DNA from: Antedon mediterranea | Lineage: Eukaryota > Echinodermata > Crinoidea > Comatulida > Antedonidae | Assembly (NCBI RefSeq): GCF_964355755.1 | Contig: NC_092674.1 | Coordinates: 29,438,001 to 29,502,000, forward strand | Length of the DNA stretch: 64,000 bases | Reading direction: 5' to 3' | Shown here: positions 28,701 through 35,603 of the stretch, piece by piece | Layout: every line of letters starts with the position of its first letter | Numbering within the stretch: position 1 is the first letter of the stretch | The notes under the pieces: model-generated | Database searches by the model: none | Told to the model about the DNA's origin: nothing | Seen by the model: only the letters and a program-made list of their open reading frames with translations | Position numbers and translations under genes: made by a program

Positions 28701-31700
28701 AAGTGTCCTGCCGGTGTTTGGCTATTCAGGTAGAAAAGGGTAACTTAAGGGGTCTAAGACATGACTACTCAACCTGCTGTAAAATCGTGTCTGTTGTTTT
28801 GAAATCAACTGTATTACGCAGGAACAATTACTTTCTTCATGATACTGTTACGATAATGCAAACTGAAAAATTAAAAAATAATGTCCACAAAAGTTATTTT
28901 AAGGCTACATTACTCGATTTCAAATTATTTGGTCAACCAGTTCAGTGATTTTGTCTTCACTATAATTTAAATATAATATATAAATTTATACTTCGCTACA
29001 AAATGAAATATTGTTTCTAAATTGCAATTCGTCGTCAGCAGTTGATTTATCAACTACAGGCAATATTTTATTCCCAGCATAACATTTGGTATAAATTTCT
29101 GTATCACATTAACTGGTAAGTAACAAGCCCTTACCCTACCACACCTCATCCACCCACTTACCCAATTACCCTTCCTAACTACACCCTTAACAGCATGGTA
29201 TACCAACAACTACTACCTGACATAGCCAGTCACTTACAGTGCATGTCCAGTAATATTACTCTGCATGTTTAGTTAAGGTTTATTCATACTATTGATTTGT
29301 AATTTAAAAGACTAAAGCTCTGTTTACACTATCAAACTAGTTTGACAAATAAAGTGTGCCCAAATATGGTAGTGATATGACATCATCATGTCCATATATG
29401 GGCACATCACATGTTTTTGTCGCATAAAGTTTGATAGTGTAGACAGAGCTTAAAGGCTTTTTAAAGTATAATAAGCTGTTGTTTTAATGTTTCTGTGTGA
29501 TAAGGATTTTTTTAAAGTTACTAAAGTATCAATAAAAAAAACAAAAAATCTTAAATAAAAATAAAAATACAGTAGAATGAACTCATTCATGCATACAAAA
29601 GAAATCTAGGTGTGAAAAGTTGAGATTAAGAAATAATTATATTAGCGCTTTTTTTCTTGGGCAATGTAACACATTTAGTTTAGGCCTAATTTAAATATTC
29701 TTCCCTATTTTATTTGGTTAAATTAATGATTATAGGACTATGAATGTTTTATGCTTAGTCATATAGATGTATTAATTAGGAGTTTTTAATTAGAAATATA
29801 GATCTATTATAGTTTGGAATTCAAAGTATTCAAATATATTTAAATACAAAGAAATTCCAATGAAAGTACTACAGATAGTACTGTAGTACATAGTTATTAT
29901 TAATTATTAGTGAACAGTATTGAATATAACATTGACAAGTGCATGCATATCATCTCACATTAAGTATGGCAACAATTGTCATAATTTAGTCACTATTTTA
30001 AACAATCTCATCTTATTCTAACTTTTTTCCTTTTTTAAACTCTTTCCTTCTAATATTTCTGTCATTTATATGCTTTGCCAAATAAACTTTATATATATTT
30101 ATATTCTATGTTTATTCATCATATTTTATATTGTGTTTTTATAGATGATGAGGAGAATACAAATGTTGAAGAATTATGGAAGCAAGTGGAACAACCAGTG
30201 GAGAAAGAAAAACCAGTACCGGTAACCGCTCCAAAACCGAGACGTAGAAGCTTCAACGTAGACGAAGAGAGAAAGCGTTTGGAGCGTTGGCAGCAAGAAC
30301 AAGAACGGTTACGACAAGAAAGATATGCTAAGGATCAAGAGAAACTAAGAATTGAAAACCAAAAAGCTTTAGAAAAAGCGGCGGAAGATGAAAAGAAGAA
30401 AAAGAAAATGGAGGATGAAAAATTAGATGAAATGACTCAAAGACTAATTAGTCCTCGTGAAGAAATGGACAGTACAGTTGAAGACCAGTTTATGGATCGA
30501 CTTTTAGAAGAGGAAGAAATTAGAGATAAAAGGAGGTTAAAAGAAAATCATGTAGCAGAGCAACATTCAAATAGGGCAGAATGGGAAAGGCGAGAGGAAG
30601 AAGCTAGAGAAAGAGACAGAGTGAAGGCACAAGAAGAAGAAAGAATGGAAAGAGAACATGCAATGAAACTGAAAAAGGAAAGACAAGAGAAAGAAAGATT
30701 AGAACAGGAACGAAGAGATGAAGCTATACGAAAAGAGCATGAAGCAATGGAAAGGAAGTTAAAAGAAGAAAAGGAAAATTTAGACAGAAAATGGCGAGAG
30801 CTGCAGAAAGAAAAGGAAATGCAAGAGGAGAGGGAACGGCAGGAACGTGAAAGACTTGATCAGCTACGAGCTGAGCAAGATCGGTTGAGACAGGAGCGAT
30901 ACCGGTTAGAACAACAACAATTAGAAGAGAAGCGATTGTTAGATCTTGAACGTGAAAGATTGTTGCGTCAAGCCCGTGCAGAATCGCAACAACACCATGT
31001 GCCGAATAAATCACAGTATCGCCAACTAGCAGGAATCAGTCAAGAACCAAGTCCAATGGAAAGAGACAATCCTTTCAAGGCTTCAACTGAATCTTTGGAG
31101 GATAAATTTTTACCAAAAAACCATGAAGGGAAGAACGGGCATGGACGTGATCGCAATGATAATAAGCTAATTCCAGAAAAAGACAAACCCCAACAATCGT
31201 TTATGTCAAAGTATAAAGGTAAAAAATACAATTGTTTTGTAGCAATATTAAAATTTGATCTTCACTATCAAACTTTATGTGACAAAAAATGTGATGTGAT
31301 AGACACGATGATGTCATATCACTACCATATTTGGGGATATCACTACCATATTTGGGAACCTCACACTTTTTTGATAGTGTAGACAGAGCTTTAAATGTAT
31401 TTATACTTTATTACAGATACAAGTGCACCAGGAAACACTCACTGGTTGGTACAAGAAGCTGAACGACGTCGAGTAGCTGACCAACAGAAAAGAAACATGG
31501 AATCGCCAACAAACCACATCAAAGCTGATCTTGACCGAGAACCTGTACTAGAAAAAGAAACCGCAATCAACTCAGAAAGCAGTCCATTTACAGAGAGCGC
31601 CCCCAACTCTAAATACATCGAGAACGAGGAACCGGTGAGGATGAGAGCGAAACGTAGTAATGCGAACGATTGGCAGGCAAAGAAAGAAAACAGACGATCC

Positions 31701-33322
31701 ATGCCTACATTTGATAACCACCTTGAAGACGACCCTCGACAAACACAAGATGATGCTGATGTTATACGACGTAGTTTTACACCAAATGACACGTTTGCTG
31801 CACCCCCCTCCAGTACTAATGGACCACTCCCAGATGCAGTTATGCAGGTACATTGTTTATTTCATTTTGAGAGGGTAGCCCTCTTAGTAATAAAACTGAT
31901 CTCAAGGTGCCCTATGACACATTTAAAAACCTAACAATTTAAAACAATTTAACCTAAATTTAAGCTTGTTCCCTTTCTATATAGACACCAATCATTAAAT
32001 AGTATACAAATAATGAATGTTTATGATTGTAATGGAATAAATAATGGCATGAGGTACTATTGCACGCCATGTGACCAACAATCATCCAATCAAATGACAG
32101 GAATTTATTTAGGTGTTATATTTATTTAGTGTTATATAATTTATATTGATTGGTTTTACTGTTTTTCTCCAGACATTTCCACAAAAGGCTAATGGTCCAA
32201 ATCCAGTAAACAACCAACTAGCAAACCTTGGTAAAGGCTCCGCATTCCAGCCGTTGGGTCAGAAGAAACAGCCACGGTCAGTCAGCGGCAAAGTCTCATG
32301 TACAAACTGTACCAAACCGTTAGGACGTGGAGCAGCTATGATCATTGAGTCACTGGGACTTCATTATCATATAGATTGCTTTAGGGTAAGTCTTTATGTT
32401 TTTAGTCTCCCCAAGAGAGAGAGAGAGAGCTGCAGAACTGGGCAACTGCAAACAATGACACAGCTAAAGCTCGAAATGCAAATTAATTCAGCCTTAAGAA
32501 CCGATTTAAATTGTCGTCATTGTACTTGTTGCCATTGTACCGAATGATAGCTATATATTTCTTAGTGTCTCAGTTTATCGATTGCATGAGCTGATATTAG
32601 TCGGTATATTTTTCCCTTCTTAAGGCCAATTTACACAGACGAGCGGTAACGGTAATAAAAATATAGAATCTTTTATTTCGTATGATAATTTACACAATAC
32701 GCTCATGATAGATACAATTCTATGTGGGACAAGCTGCACAGTTTTCTACTTATCGTTAAATGGTAAATTGGCCTTTAGTGTTGTGTGTTGTTCTAATGTT
32801 GTATAGGCCGATACTAATTTGTGTATATTTTTCCTTTTTTAGTGTTGTGTGTGTAACATTCTAATGTTGTATAGGCCGATACTAATTTGTGTATATTTTT
32901 CCTTTCTTAGTGTTGTGTGTGTAGCATTCGACTTGGCAACGGAAGCAAAGGTACAGATGTCAGGATAAGAGCCTCCAAGTTACATTGTCAAAGTTGCTAT
33001 AGTAATGATGCAGGTAAGATTAGGTCTATTCTATTTTGTTTGGAAGACAACTATGGGGGCCATAGCCAGCAAGAATTTTCAATTTTCTCCACTCACCCCA
33101 ATTGCCCACCACAGTATTATATTTAAAGCATCCCTGCCTTGTCTGTTTTTAACTTCTCGCTACGGTCTTCAGTATACTGCCTTATGTCTATTCTCATGCA
33201 TTTGTATGTTTAGCAGTGATGTACTGATGTAACAAAATCAAGTGATACTACCTAAACACTATCTTACTGTTTTTTTTGTTATTAATTCCCTCTTTGCAGG
33301 ATTTGAATTTACGGAAGTATAA
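1630..33322 (+). CDS. LMO7: LMO7/LIMCH1-like scaffold protein, 5'-partial, 23 exons
   Basis: Actin- and junction-associated scaffold of the LMO7/LIMCH1 family. Joined exons: 1630-1730, 5114-5162, 6302-6424, 7263-7649, 8432-8574, 8721-8862, 14605-14802, 16405-16686, 18275-18292, 19630-19656 (doubtful), 20346-20478, 21416-21577, 22411-22516, 23630-23906, 24410-24454, 24826-24855, 28203-28340, 28459-28729, 30145-31218, 31417-31847, 32173-32385, 32911-33013, 33300-33322. They give 1,491 residues with every phase kept. Domains by residue: end of CH domain 1-91, charged Ser-rich linker with a basic RRKRK patch, PDZ about 505-585, Glu/Arg/Lys coiled coil about 880-1130, LIM 1422-1479. Vertebrates split this layout into LMO7 (with PDZ) and LIMCH1; one gene with PDZ and LIM suits the unduplicated ancestor. 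The start codon and first half of the CH domain lie upstream of the window. Family assignment is secure; single exon borders could be off by a few bases, and alternative exons are likely. Confidence 0.93.
1731..5113 (+). other. intron, repeat-bearing
   Basis: 3.4 kb with no exon seen. Holds two related small inverted-repeat elements (about 1912-2034 and 2881-3115), a worn family B MITE near 2735-2877, and AT-rich sequence. Short open frames here (for example 2636-3025 minus) have no coding character. Confidence 0.6.
5114..5162 (+). CDS. LMO7: LMO7-like exon: CH domain linker helix
   Basis: 49-nt exon coding YTLEERRIEEERRLKK. It replaces the Glu/Arg helix that precedes LITLYWLGR in vertebrate LMO7. 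Entry phase 2, exit phase 0. A pyrimidine-rich stretch (ctctcctt runs) follows to 5400. Confidence 0.85.
5756..6261. mobile_element. 506-bp TIR element (MITE) in LMO7-like intron
   Basis: Termini are near-perfect inverted repeats of about 48 bp: left gggaggtttcgcaacctta, right cgtaagattgcgaaacctct, with the cgataacgaaaacggatacg block mirrored inside. Direct repeat tatta flanks it (5751-5755 and 6262-6266). No transposase frame, so non-autonomous. The right end lies 40 bp before the next coding exon. Confidence 0.82.
6302..6424 (+). CDS. LMO7: LMO7-like exon: end of CH domain
   Basis: Codes VCTTLYWLGRVAAQKHHY then LGPQLNLDAFAPLIFGFASS. It matches the family signature LYWLGR.A.......G..LNL.AFE. 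The most diagnostic CH exon. 41 codons, phase 0 at both ends; acceptor ttgttgttag, donor gtaaga. Confidence 0.93.
6425..7262 (+). other. intron with one family A MITE
   Basis: AT- and A-rich. The only recognisable content is the family A element at 7018-7193. Confidence 0.6.
7018..7193. mobile_element. Family A MITE, copy 1
   Basis: Contains the family core gatgtgcccatatatggac, atgatgtcatatcactacc and the right end caaactagtttgatag...gacacagagctt. The catatcactaccatatttgg block is triplicated. Four perfect CArG boxes: 7058-7067, 7090-7099, 7111-7120, 7132-7141. Confidence 0.85.
7263..7649 (+). CDS. LMO7: LMO7-like exon: acidic, Ser-rich linker
   Basis: 129 codons, phase 0 at both ends, acceptor ttttttcag, donor gtaagt. 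The product is very rich in Ser/Asp (SSSSDGSDNEDTILSD, SSSREDIISSSD), followed by a basic CPRRKRKAAMDR patch that could be a nuclear localisation signal. LMO7 is known to shuttle to the nucleus; the link to this patch is inference. Confidence 0.88.
7650..8431 (+). other. intron with 166-bp tandem duplication
   Basis: Nothing coding seen. Contains a direct duplication at 8071-8398, listed separately. Confidence 0.6.
8071..8398. repeat. tandem duplication, 2 x about 166 bp
   Basis: The block from tctagattatctg to ctcctaagctt.ctaact occurs at 8071 and again at 8237 with few changes, for example tgttatgtg against tgtgatgtg and loss of gactga. Confidence 0.9.
8432..8574 (+). CDS. LMO7: LMO7-like exon: basic linker
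   Basis: Codes SLSSWKSKRIQHTSTERGRK and on to KSKTYREIVEEK, a Lys/Arg/Glu-rich helix-prone segment. YREIVEEK resembles the DUF4757 region of LMO7/LIMCH1. Phase 0 in, phase 2 out (donor gtaagt). Confidence 0.85.
8721..8862 (+). CDS. LMO7: LMO7-like exon: charged linker
   Basis: Codes MKREKALQKIYKKKASVDDD, then DIDYIMKSNSTISDEDSSSN, ending FQPQ. The shared phase 2 join with 8574 restores Lys. Donor gtattc. Confidence 0.85.
9705..10390. mobile_element. 686-bp TIR element, PIF/Harbinger-like ends
   Basis: Left end gacactgttcgtacggtgg and right end cctacgaacaggccc are inverted, continuing as ggttaaaata against tattttcaacc. A 3-bp direct repeat ata flanks it (9702-9704, 10391-10393). Ends reading GGGCCTGTTCG and a 3-bp AT-rich target duplication suggest PIF/Harbinger. 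Inside, an Arg-rich frame of 103 codons (9851-10162) may be a degraded element gene; it has no motif I recognise. CpG density is higher than in the surrounding intron. Confidence 0.72.
10918..10964. repeat. (ttgttgttgccc)n microsatellite
   Basis: About three and a half tandem units, running into plain ttg repeats. Confidence 0.85.
13502..13636. mobile_element. Family A MITE, copy 2
   Basis: Core gatgtgcctgtatatggaca, then gatgtcatatcactaccata, and right TIR caaactagtttgatagtgta. One perfect CArG box (ccatatttgg); the other site is mutated to ctgtatatgg. Confidence 0.85.
13988..14275. repeat. ctctattaaggggacac-type dispersed repeat
   Basis: Starts cagtagaatctctattaag and contains repeated aatagaggtgtccaat blocks. 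Related pieces occur near 12640-12800, 21955-22005, 27410-27565 and 43030-43110. Probably a decayed DNA transposon family; boundaries are unclear. Confidence 0.45.
14605..14802 (+). CDS. LMO7: LMO7-like exon: Pro-rich linker
   Basis: 66 codons, TRYRSNTLPKSFGSQFKEPP then PTAPKPATRLARRIQAHKKS to VIGLFDEPDD. Proline clusters (EPPPTAPKP) could bind SH3 domains. Acceptor ttttccag; donor gttagt is weaker than its neighbours. Phase 0 at both ends. Confidence 0.82.
14803..16404 (+). other. intron with a short TIR element and a tRNA-like relic
   Basis: Contains the 201-bp element at 15872-16072 and, on the minus strand near 15764-15850, a tRNA-like relic with B-box-like gggttcgtatctgg. No exon seen. 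Confidence 0.55.
15872..16072. mobile_element. 201-bp TIR element
   Basis: gcaggccttgtcttttga at the left is mirrored by tcaaaagacaaggtctgc at the right (17 of 18 match). No coding frame. Probably a MITE; no clear target duplication was seen. Confidence 0.6.
16405..16686 (+). CDS. LMO7: LMO7-like exon: conserved linker with RMAAYSQSL motif
   Basis: 94 codons, phase 0 at both ends; acceptor atttcag, donor gtaagc. Codes VGKPRPQLVKEPAIQQEHSI through KRRVSLGIKSRMAAYSQSLD. RRVS is a basophilic kinase-type site. The RMAAY...L stretch resembles short helical motifs in LMO7/LIMA1-type proteins (inference). Confidence 0.88.
16803..16979. mobile_element. Family A MITE, copy 3
   Basis: Left TIR ctttgtctacactctcaaac, right TIR gatagtgcggacaaagcttt, inverted relative to copies 1-2. 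One perfect CArG box (gtccatatatgggc). Contains an extra aaatacctccctgctc insertion. Confidence 0.83.
17715..18018 (+). mobile_element. SINE with worn tRNA head and (att)n tail
   Basis: The head retains ggcacagtg...ttgattactgatt...ttcaaatcc, reminiscent of A and B boxes. The centre (atccttaggcaagacacttt, cacccaggtgtatgaaatgg, gtacccgg) is shared with the SINE at 47854. The tail is gcgctatataagaatgaact followed by attattatt. Confidence 0.65.
18275..18292 (+). CDS. LMO7: LMO7-like 18-nt microexon
   Basis: Codes SKTEPE. Preceded by a good pyrimidine tract and ttttcag, followed by consensus gtaagt, and phase 0 at both ends, so it can be skipped without a frameshift. Likely alternative. Confidence 0.65.
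19047..19200. mobile_element. Family B MITE (CCAAT-bearing) copy
   Basis: Left end tttggttttcactagtgacg, right end cctagtgggaaccaagct, with inner inverted pair gaccaatcac / ccattggtc. Same family as the copies at 51838, 56322, 59152 and 62547. Confidence 0.8.
19351..19461. repeat. 3 x 37-bp tandem repeat
   Basis: Unit begins ttctgatactgattcactat; starts at 19351, 19388 and 19425. Confidence 0.95.
19630..19656 (+). CDS. LMO7: possible LMO7-like 27-nt microexon
   Basis: Codes REPIWFRLF. The border signals are good (pyrimidine-rich tract then tctatag; donor gtaagt) and the length keeps frame. The product is hydrophobic and unlike the surrounding linker, so it may be a chance pair of sites. Confidence 0.4.
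20346..20478 (+). CDS. LMO7: LMO7-like exon: N-terminal half of PDZ
   Basis: Codes AKNRPFVEKSIAMNQRPCNE then KGFGFSFSGGSEVKKPPTID. KGFGFSFSGG is the PDZ carboxylate-binding loop (GLGF type). Phase 0 in, phase 1 out, donor gtatgt. Confidence 0.93.
20926..21410. repeat. 52/98-bp minisatellite abutting the PDZ exon acceptor
   Basis: Seven units start at 20926, 20978, 21030, 21082, 21134, 21232 and 21330. The first four intervals are 52 bp, the last two 98 bp. Each unit has an atttacatac...gtatgtaaat dyad around a cgttcataccaagg core. The 98-bp form adds caaatcgtctgctcactaca and ctaatatagttttcctcag. The array ends 5 bp before the exon at 21416. Confidence 0.95.
21416..21577 (+). CDS. LMO7: LMO7-like exon: C-terminal half of PDZ
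   Basis: Codes GSTAASVDVQPGDVIVSVNG then DKVLSASYEEIEYSISHAVL and MTLKIRRYDEG. GD.I..VNG and the final beta strand LKIRR are standard PDZ features. Phase 1 at both ends. Confidence 0.93.
21578..22410 (+). other. intron with ggtattaatt repeats
   Basis: Contains about eight ggtattaatt/agtattaatt units at 21855-21930 and a fragment of the ggacacc-type repeat at 21955-22005. No exon seen. Confidence 0.6.
22411..22516 (+). CDS. LMO7: LMO7-like exon after PDZ
   Basis: Codes DSGSVPLDDNPFKSMLSDEA then ISPPSSSMGMKRSKDQ. Phase 1 in, phase 2 out, donor gtaagt. Confidence 0.85.
22517..23629 (+). other. intron with one family A MITE
   Basis: AT-rich; copy 4 of family A at 23291-23432. No exon seen. Confidence 0.6.
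23291..23432. mobile_element. Family A MITE, copy 4
   Basis: Left gttctgtctatactatcaca, right gatagtgtagacaggacttt. Two perfect CArG boxes (cccatatatgg and accatatttgg). Confidence 0.88.
23630..23906 (+). CDS. LMO7: LMO7-like exon: linker
   Basis: Codes KINNYEQPVRDVPMQKPAKA and on to DVFRPIMEDTCQQHVI. His/Asn-rich in the middle (NVNHSNHHNDS). Phase 2 in restores Gln; donor gtaagt, phase 0 out. Confidence 0.85.
24410..24454 (+). CDS. LMO7: LMO7-like 45-nt exon
   Basis: Codes PKDEGAPGLDELFNK. Acceptor ctccactag, donor gtgaga, phase 0 at both ends, so it may be optional. Confidence 0.75.
24826..24855 (+). CDS. LMO7: LMO7-like 30-nt microexon
   Basis: Codes LDKIRIEKLK. It follows a strong ttcttttcttctcag acceptor and has donor gtatcg, phase 0 at both ends. 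It extends the amphipathic LDELFNK of the previous exon, which favours a real exon. Confidence 0.65.
25436..25951. mobile_element. Family A MITE, copy 5, split by a SINE
   Basis: The left part (aaagctctgtctactagttt to catcatgtccttat) and right part (ttatatgggcatgtcacatt to gtatagacagagctta) make one element once 25540-25895 is removed. A CArG box ccaaatatgg remains in the left part. Confidence 0.85.
25540..25895 (+). mobile_element. tRNA-derived SINE nested in MITE
   Basis: The head at 25540-25625 folds like a class II (Leu/Ser-like) tRNA: gagcgagtgag pairs with ctcactcgctc, A-box-like tggccgaacgg, B box gggttcgaggc. The body contains ggataaggactataaaccgt and ggggttaccccggtgtacta. It ends in an A-rich tail. 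Direct repeat ttat flanks it (25536-25539, 25896-25899). Confidence 0.85.
27843..28013. mobile_element. Family A MITE, copy 6
   Basis: aagctctgtcttacactatt at the left, gatagtgtagacagagctct at the right. One perfect CArG box (gtccatatatgggc); two others are changed to ctaaatat. Confidence 0.88.
28203..28340 (+). CDS. LMO7: LMO7-like exon: acidic coiled coil
   Basis: 46 codons, DADDERSMSETDREEYEEEI then MDQLEREEEEERKREERHRS. Strongly charged helix. Phase 0 at both ends, donor gtaagt. Confidence 0.88.
28459..28729 (+). CDS. LMO7: LMO7-like exon: Pro/Ser linker
   Basis: Codes PSEAPVSQSLKKPEPNLNFD and on to SDFFSKIPDLSVLPVFGYSG. Phase 0 in, phase 1 out; donor gtagaa. Reading through the donor meets a stop at 28741, which would give a short isoform only if unspliced. 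Confidence 0.85.
28730..30144 (+). other. intron with one family A MITE
   Basis: Family A copy 7 at 29313-29452; otherwise AT-rich with no exon seen. Confidence 0.6.
29313..29452. mobile_element. Family A MITE, copy 7 (near full-length)
   Basis: aaagctctgtttacactatc to gatagtgtagacagagctta. Two perfect CArG boxes (cccaaatatgg, gtccatatatggg) around a tgacatcatcatg core. One of the cleanest copies. Confidence 0.9.
30145..31218 (+). CDS. LMO7: LMO7-like exon: long coiled coil
   Basis: 1,074-nt exon with 358 codons. Begins DDEENTNVEELWKQVEQPVE, then PKPRRRSFNVDEERKRLERW, then over 200 residues dominated by E, R, K and Q (EERERQERERLDQLRAEQDR). This is the LIMCH1/LMO7 long helix; RRRSF is a basophilic kinase-type site. 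Phase 1 at both ends. Several open frames on the opposite strand are only its shadows. Confidence 0.95.
31260..31394. mobile_element. Family A MITE, copy 8, filling an intron
   Basis: cactatcaaactttatgtga to gatagtgtagacagagcttt. Two ccatatttgg CArG boxes. Occupies most of the 198-nt intron 31219-31416 and ends about 20 bp before the acceptor. Confidence 0.87.
31417..31847 (+). CDS. LMO7: LMO7-like exon before LIM domain
   Basis: Codes DTSAPGNTHWLVQEAERRRV and on to STNGPLPDAVMQ. THWLVQEAERRR matches a conserved block (HWLIQEAE.RR) near the C terminus of LMO7/LIMCH1. Phase 1 in, phase 0 out. Confidence 0.92.
32173..32385 (+). CDS. LMO7: LMO7-like exon: first zinc finger of LIM
   Basis: Ends with CTNCTKPLGRGAAMIIESLG then LHYHIDCFR. 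The CxxC and HxxC ligands of the first LIM finger are present. 71 codons, phase 0, donor gtaagt. Confidence 0.95.
32778..32935. repeat. tandem duplication across the LIM exon acceptor
   Basis: The unit agtgttgtgtgtg...ctaatgttgtataggccgat...tatatttttcctttnttag occurs complete twice, with a third partial copy from 32778. The last two acceptors (32842 and 32910) are 68 bp apart. Only the last gives CCVCSIRL in frame; 68 is not a multiple of 3. Confidence 0.9.
32911..33013 (+). CDS. LMO7: LMO7-like exon: second zinc finger of LIM
   Basis: Codes CCVCSIRLGNGSKGTDVRIR then ASKLHCQSCYSNDAG. Supplies CxxC and CxxC of the second finger, so all eight zinc ligands are present. Phase 0 in, phase 1 out. 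Confidence 0.95.
33300..33322 (+). CDS. LMO7: LMO7-like terminal exon
   Basis: Codes the last residues GFEFTEV and a taa stop. Acceptor ctctttgcag. Short C-terminal tail right after the LIM domain, as in the family. Confidence 0.9.
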
Positions 33323-35330
33323 ATCTACTACAATACAGTGTCAAACAACAGAACAGTGTCAAAAAACTAACTGCAACCTAACGCTACTGAAAGAAAGATC
33401 CAGTTCAGACCTTCCAACTGACGGTGACGTGTAGGATGTTCACGAACAGAGCTAAATGAAAGTGATAAAATATCACATCGTTACACACTACCCAAGGCAT
33501 CTGAAATCTATAAATTGACATTTTGAAATTAATTAATAAGATATTTATCAAATAAGTTTATAACTTTGTTTTGTTTTACAAAATGTGATTCAAGGAGAAA
33601 TAATCAACTGTGTGGTACTTGTGGTTATAAGCTCACCCTCCTGATGGGGTGGGCTTATTCCTGAGTGAGATAAATAAATTGTGGTATTGTTACCATATTT
33701 AATTTAGGATATTTGAATAAAAACTTAATATGTTACTTTGGTAATTAAGAGAGAGTTGGAAATTATTACTTTAATTATTAATATTATGACTCGAAAAAAG
33801 TCTTCTATTTTGGCGTTGTAAGAAGATTTAGTTACTATAGTTACCATAGAGAAGTCTTGTTACTTTTGTCTGTACATAAGAAAGTTTATCATTGTACATT
33901 AAATTGAGACGTTGTTGATAAGTTATGTGGTGGTTTAAATAAGAATGTAAATAAAAATAATGATTACGATAGTACTGTAAAAATTAATGTAATGAATCTT
34001 ACTGACTTTCACTAATTCTTTGTCTTCCAATCAGATATTAGCATAGAGCTATACATTTATAATTTATAGCTACATGATATTAGCAAGATTTCATTTTGGG
34101 ATGGTAGACAAAGGAGACAATAATTGTATACAAAAGAGTAATTTACAAATCACATAGTCTAGGTTCAGCTATTTGACTTAATATTGGTAAAAAGATAATA
34201 TATTTTGGCACACTTGGCGTTTCATACGTATAATAAATACTTGAGCTGGAAGTTTCCAGACAAAAATCAAAACGCTGACTAGTGGATAACAACAACAAGA
34301 GAAAAACAGTAAATAAAAACCTGGGGGAGTATAAACAGCCCAGTATACTCGTTCTATTCATTATCAGAACTTTATTTGATAAATTAATTGTTGTCCTTTA
34401 TCTACCGTCCCAAAACGAAGCCTTGATAGTCTTGTTAACATATCTATTCTCTTGTGCTATACTATTTGTACATTCTACTCATCTTTTAGATTTTTAAAAT
34501 TTTACTTTCAATTCATTTGTATTCATAGAAACTTATCAATAATAACGCAACAAATTTGTGTTGACACAAATTAAGATTTTGTACTAAATACATGGGCTTT
34601 CACAGTATATATGGATGTACAACATGTTTTTGGAGTTATTTTTGTAACCATGGAATCTCGGAATAATTTAGATAGCCAAAAACAATTCTTCTTGCATTAG
34701 TAATAGAAAATTATGTACTTAAATAATTTATATGGTTTATATAGAAATTGCATAATTTACATACATCACTGTGATGCCCAACTGGAAGCCATGTTAGTTT
34801 TATAAAGCCATGAAACTATTTAAAATAATAAATAATTAAATAATATTAATATTTAATTAATAATTAATTGAAGTTCATATCTTAGATTTTTATTTAAATT
34901 CCTCATACTCAGAAAGGCTGTCAAAATACTGAAACATAAATGTTTTTCTTTGTTCTTTATTGAATAAATATATGTGGTGGTATCGCATGCATTTGTTTGA
35001 TATTTATTCTTTTGAATAATAAAGAGTGTTTACCATAAATTGATATAAATTAGAATTATTATATAGTGTATAGGAATTGAATGAGTTAATTTCATATACC
35101 TTTGAAGGTGCTAAGTTCGTTGGATTGTTCAGTTGGATTGTAGGCACCTTTGCAATTATTTTAGGGAACAAATTAAATTTACAGCATAGTTTTGTATATT
35201 TTGGCTTCTTAAATAAAAAGAAACGATTTCTTTAAATTATTATTGTGTGAATTTCTTGTATTTTTTTCTGCCTGATTAAATAATAATTGTGTTTAGCGCC
35301 CTCATTTCCGCCAACAAAATTAGATAAAAG
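33323..35330 (+). other. LMO7: 3' UTR of LMO7-like gene and intergenic spacer
   Basis: AT-rich with no coding frame of substance. AATAAA signals at 33673-33678, 35018-35023 and 35212-35217; the used site cannot be chosen from sequence. SREBF begins about 160 bp further on. Confidence 0.5.
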
Positions 35331-35491
35331 GTCAAATAACAATTAACATAAAAAGGGGAAAGCCCAATGACGCAACGGCTGTACAAAATCGTACGATATT
35401 TTAACGCTGTTTGATTGGATGACAGCTCGTGGCACTACAGTCCATTTACGATAATTCCACACAAAAACATATCGAAAGACAAACAGTGAAG
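35331..35491 (+). promoter_or_regulatory. SREBF: probable SREBF promoter / 5' UTR
   Basis: Contains tgacgcaac (ATF/CRE-like) near 35369 and an inverted CCAAT box gattggatgac at 35412. No TATA box seen. I found no clear sterol response element; assignment rests on position. Confidence 0.4.
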
Positions 35492-35603
35492 ATGGACGAT
35501 ACAGGGCAAGGCTGGCTTTTTCAAGACAGCACTCTGCCCCCGATGGACCCTAATTTTGGAGCTGCCAGTGATGGAAGTGAATTACTGTTTAATGATATTG
35601 ATG
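35492..35603 (+). CDS. SREBF: SREBF exon 1: acidic N terminus
   Basis: Codes [20 protein letters not shown] then [17 protein letters not shown]. Donor gtgagt, phase 1. Mixed acidic/hydrophobic residues, like an activation domain. Confidence 0.88.

Noticed and set aside
30724-31014. Minus-strand open frame of 96 codons
   Set aside because: Shadow of the Glu/Arg-rich coiled-coil exon; its hydrophobic product comes from the reverse of GAA/AGA codons.
31439-31853. Two minus-strand open frames
   Set aside because: Overlap the strongly supported LMO7-like exon 31417-31847; no domain or splice logic of their own.
32843-32910. Upstream acceptor as true start of the LIM finger exon
   Set aside because: It shifts frame by 68 nt and loses the CxxC ligands.
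35429-35491. N-terminal extension of SREBP
   Set aside because: The frame is open but has only a GTG at its start; the first ATG is at 35492.
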